Shown here one piece after another: positions 62,471 through 64,000 of a stretch of DNA of 64,000 bases. This DNA comes from Uranotaenia lowii (Eukaryota > Arthropoda > Insecta > Diptera > Culicidae). Numbering within the stretch: position 1 is the stretch's first letter; each line of letters opens with the position of its first letter. The notes below the pieces were generated by a model, which ran no database searches, was not told where the DNA came from, and worked only from the letters and a program-made list of their open reading frames with translations. The stretch covers positions 330,541,920 to 330,605,919 of the forward strand of contig NC_073692.1 in the NCBI RefSeq assembly GCF_029784155.1. Direction: 5' to 3'. The position numbers and the translations under genes were made by a program.

Positions 62471-63948
62471 ACTAGCTGACCCGGTGTGCTTTGCTACACC
62501 TTTCAAAATCAAGTGATATTTTCAAAAATTATTCAAATTTTTATTGTTTTATTGGCATTATTTTAATCAAATTATAACATAATTTATAAGCAACCGCTAT
62601 AAAATGAGAGCTGCAGATGGAGTTTCGAATTGCAACACAAAGATAACTTTAACAAATATTCTGAATCCTGCTCTATATTTGTGTTAAAGATCTGATAATT
62701 TGAATCTGTCTGGAGGGTCTCAAATTAATCGTGCGCAAACAATCTAACTTATACTATACGGTTTTTTTTCCTTGATATGTTCTGGATTTATGCTGAAAAA
62801 CTGATAAGAGAGCCCCTCCCCTGTCCTTACCTTCACCCCATGCTGAATGGAGGTCGTGATTTTTAATAATCATACCTAATTTTTTCGTTCCCAAAAATAC
62901 TCTTATATAAAATATAGTTCCATTGGTTGATAAGTTTTTAAGCTTTATAACAAAATTTATATGGAGCCTCCTCCTTTCTTTCCCTCTCTACACTGTTAAG
63001 CGTAAGGATCTATAACAATCGTAGAAACATATCTCGTAACGAAGTACATTTCCATGCTACATTTGTTCCCATTTGTTGGCTTCGTTAGCATAAATTGAGA
63101 ACTACCTACTCACTGAAAGGAGGATGGTGTGTCGGATAATCATAGAATCATACCAAAATGATTTTCCATGTTAAGGTTTGTCCATTTCTCGGATTTTGTA
63201 AAAAAAAAGTTAAATGTAAGCCTCCTCTTCCTTTCCTATATTCCCAATTCTTTCATCCTACGGCAAGAAAGGAATTGTTTCACATAGAAAAAGTATTTTT
63301 CGTACTCAAATACTTTTTGGTTTCATTTGCTCGATAAATTCTCGAGTTATGCAAAAAAAAATTATATGGAAACTCCCCTTTCCCTCTTTATATCTTTCCG
63401 CTTAAAAAAGATGGGGCTTCAATTTATGATAGAAACATTTCCCGTATCCAAATACACTCATATGCCAAATATGGTTCAATTAGCTTTATTAGTTCTTGAG
63501 TTATGTAAAAAATATGAAAAAAGGCCCCCTCCCCCTTTCTACTGGAAAGAGGGAGGGGTCTCAAATAATCATTGAAATATTTTTAGTATTCAAATACCTT
63601 CCCGTGCCAAATTTGGTTCCAATATCTTGATTAGTTTTCGAGTTATTTGAAAAATTGTAAGGTAGCCCCCCTCCCCCCTTCCTATCGCCCCACTGAGAGG
63701 AGGAGGGGTACCCAATATTCATAGAAATATTCCTCGTACCCAAATACCATCCCATGCCAATTTTGTTAACATTTGCTTGATGGGTGCTCGAGTTATGCAA
63801 AAAAATGTCTTTTATTTGGGAGGGCCCTCCCTTCCTTAATGTGAGAGGGAGGGGTCCCAAACCATAATAGGAACCTTCCCCTGCCTCCAACACCCCCACC
63901 TGGCAAGTTTCACGCAAATCGGTTCAGTAGTTTCCGAGTCTATAGGGA

Positions 63949-63985
<37 letters not shown>

Positions 63986-64000
63986 AATTCATTTTTATAT
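62471..64000. repeat. Tandem-unit repeat from ACTAGCTGACCCGG to the GACA/TATATAT end
   Basis: It starts ACTAGCTGACCCGGTGTGCT at 62471. About seven degenerate units follow, about 125-150 bp each, with 'tgccaaatttggttcca', 'ttgattagtt-tcgagttatg-aaaaaa' and a 'ccccctccccctt' block, as at about 63175, 63318, 63466, 63603 and 63756. The end has GCAAATCGGTTCAGTAGTTT, TATAGGGAACAGACAG and ATTTTTATAT at the window edge. The copy may continue beyond 64000. Confidence 0.75.
63949..63984. repeat. (ACAG)n microsatellite
   Basis: Nine tandem ACAG units, part of the end of the preceding repeat; the same tetramer (as TGTC) opens the copy at 16395. Confidence 0.95.

Noticed and set aside
63327..63917. ORFs of 82 and 118 codons near the window end
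   Set aside because: They are translations of the tandem-unit repeat in 62471-64000.
1..64000. CRISPR arrays, bacterial operons or rRNA genes
   Set aside because: The DNA is eukaryotic with introns and retroelements; no regularly spaced short repeats with unique spacers and no rRNA-like sequence were seen.

Overview
This window is insect nuclear DNA, most likely from a mosquito (Culicidae). It is AT-rich, holds one intron-bearing gene, and is crowded with arthropod transposable elements, including DD37E and DD37D mariner relatives, an R1-type LINE and several hAT-like and fold-back elements. Mosquito assignment is an inference from element types and from the calpain sequence; the species cannot be named.

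The only host gene I can support is a calpain, best read as the orthologue of insect CalpA, on the plus strand. Six coding exons (25253-25384, 42840-44351, 54941-54985, 55117-55510, 55778-56104, 56173-56258) join in frame to about 831 codons. The Cys-His-Asn triad, the C2-like domain and the penta-EF-hand region are present. Intron 1 is about 17.5 kb and intron 2 about 10.6 kb; both are packed with transposons, while the last three introns are only 68-267 bp. Two candidate initiator sites are seen, one 250 bp upstream of the ATG (24999) and a more speculative one at 10921 beside a 22-bp GC-rich palindrome.

Layout: 1-4454 is a nearly complete but broken Ty3/gypsy retrotransposon. 4455-10850 is AT-rich with a decayed DD37D (maT) transposase at 7438-8010. 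11341-12971 is a hAT-type element with a perfect 8-bp target duplication. 13491-14660 is a DD37E mariner remnant. 18693-22822 is a second hAT-like element with 13-bp inverted ends. Intron 1 (25385-42839) holds two LINE copies in the same orientation (26640-27960 and 28015-34560), a third LINE scrap, an R1-clade LINE (37207-41651) and a truncated Tc1/mariner (41652-42434). Intron 2 holds a fold-back element, a head-to-head array of units carrying GCCATCTT motifs, a 2-kb element between 9-bp direct repeats, and a long-inverted-repeat element. Downstream of the gene are tandem-unit repeats and two large inverted-repeat elements.

The most notable find is at 30148-33581: a 3.4-kb Transib-like element inside the LINE. 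It is flanked by 5-bp CGTCG duplications and both ends begin with CACAGTG. Each end has an ACAAAAGTC box, at 23 bp from the heptamer on the left and 13 bp on the right. This closely resembles the 23/12 recombination signal sequences used by RAG in V(D)J recombination. A third repeat family is nested inside it, giving a three-layer insertion record.
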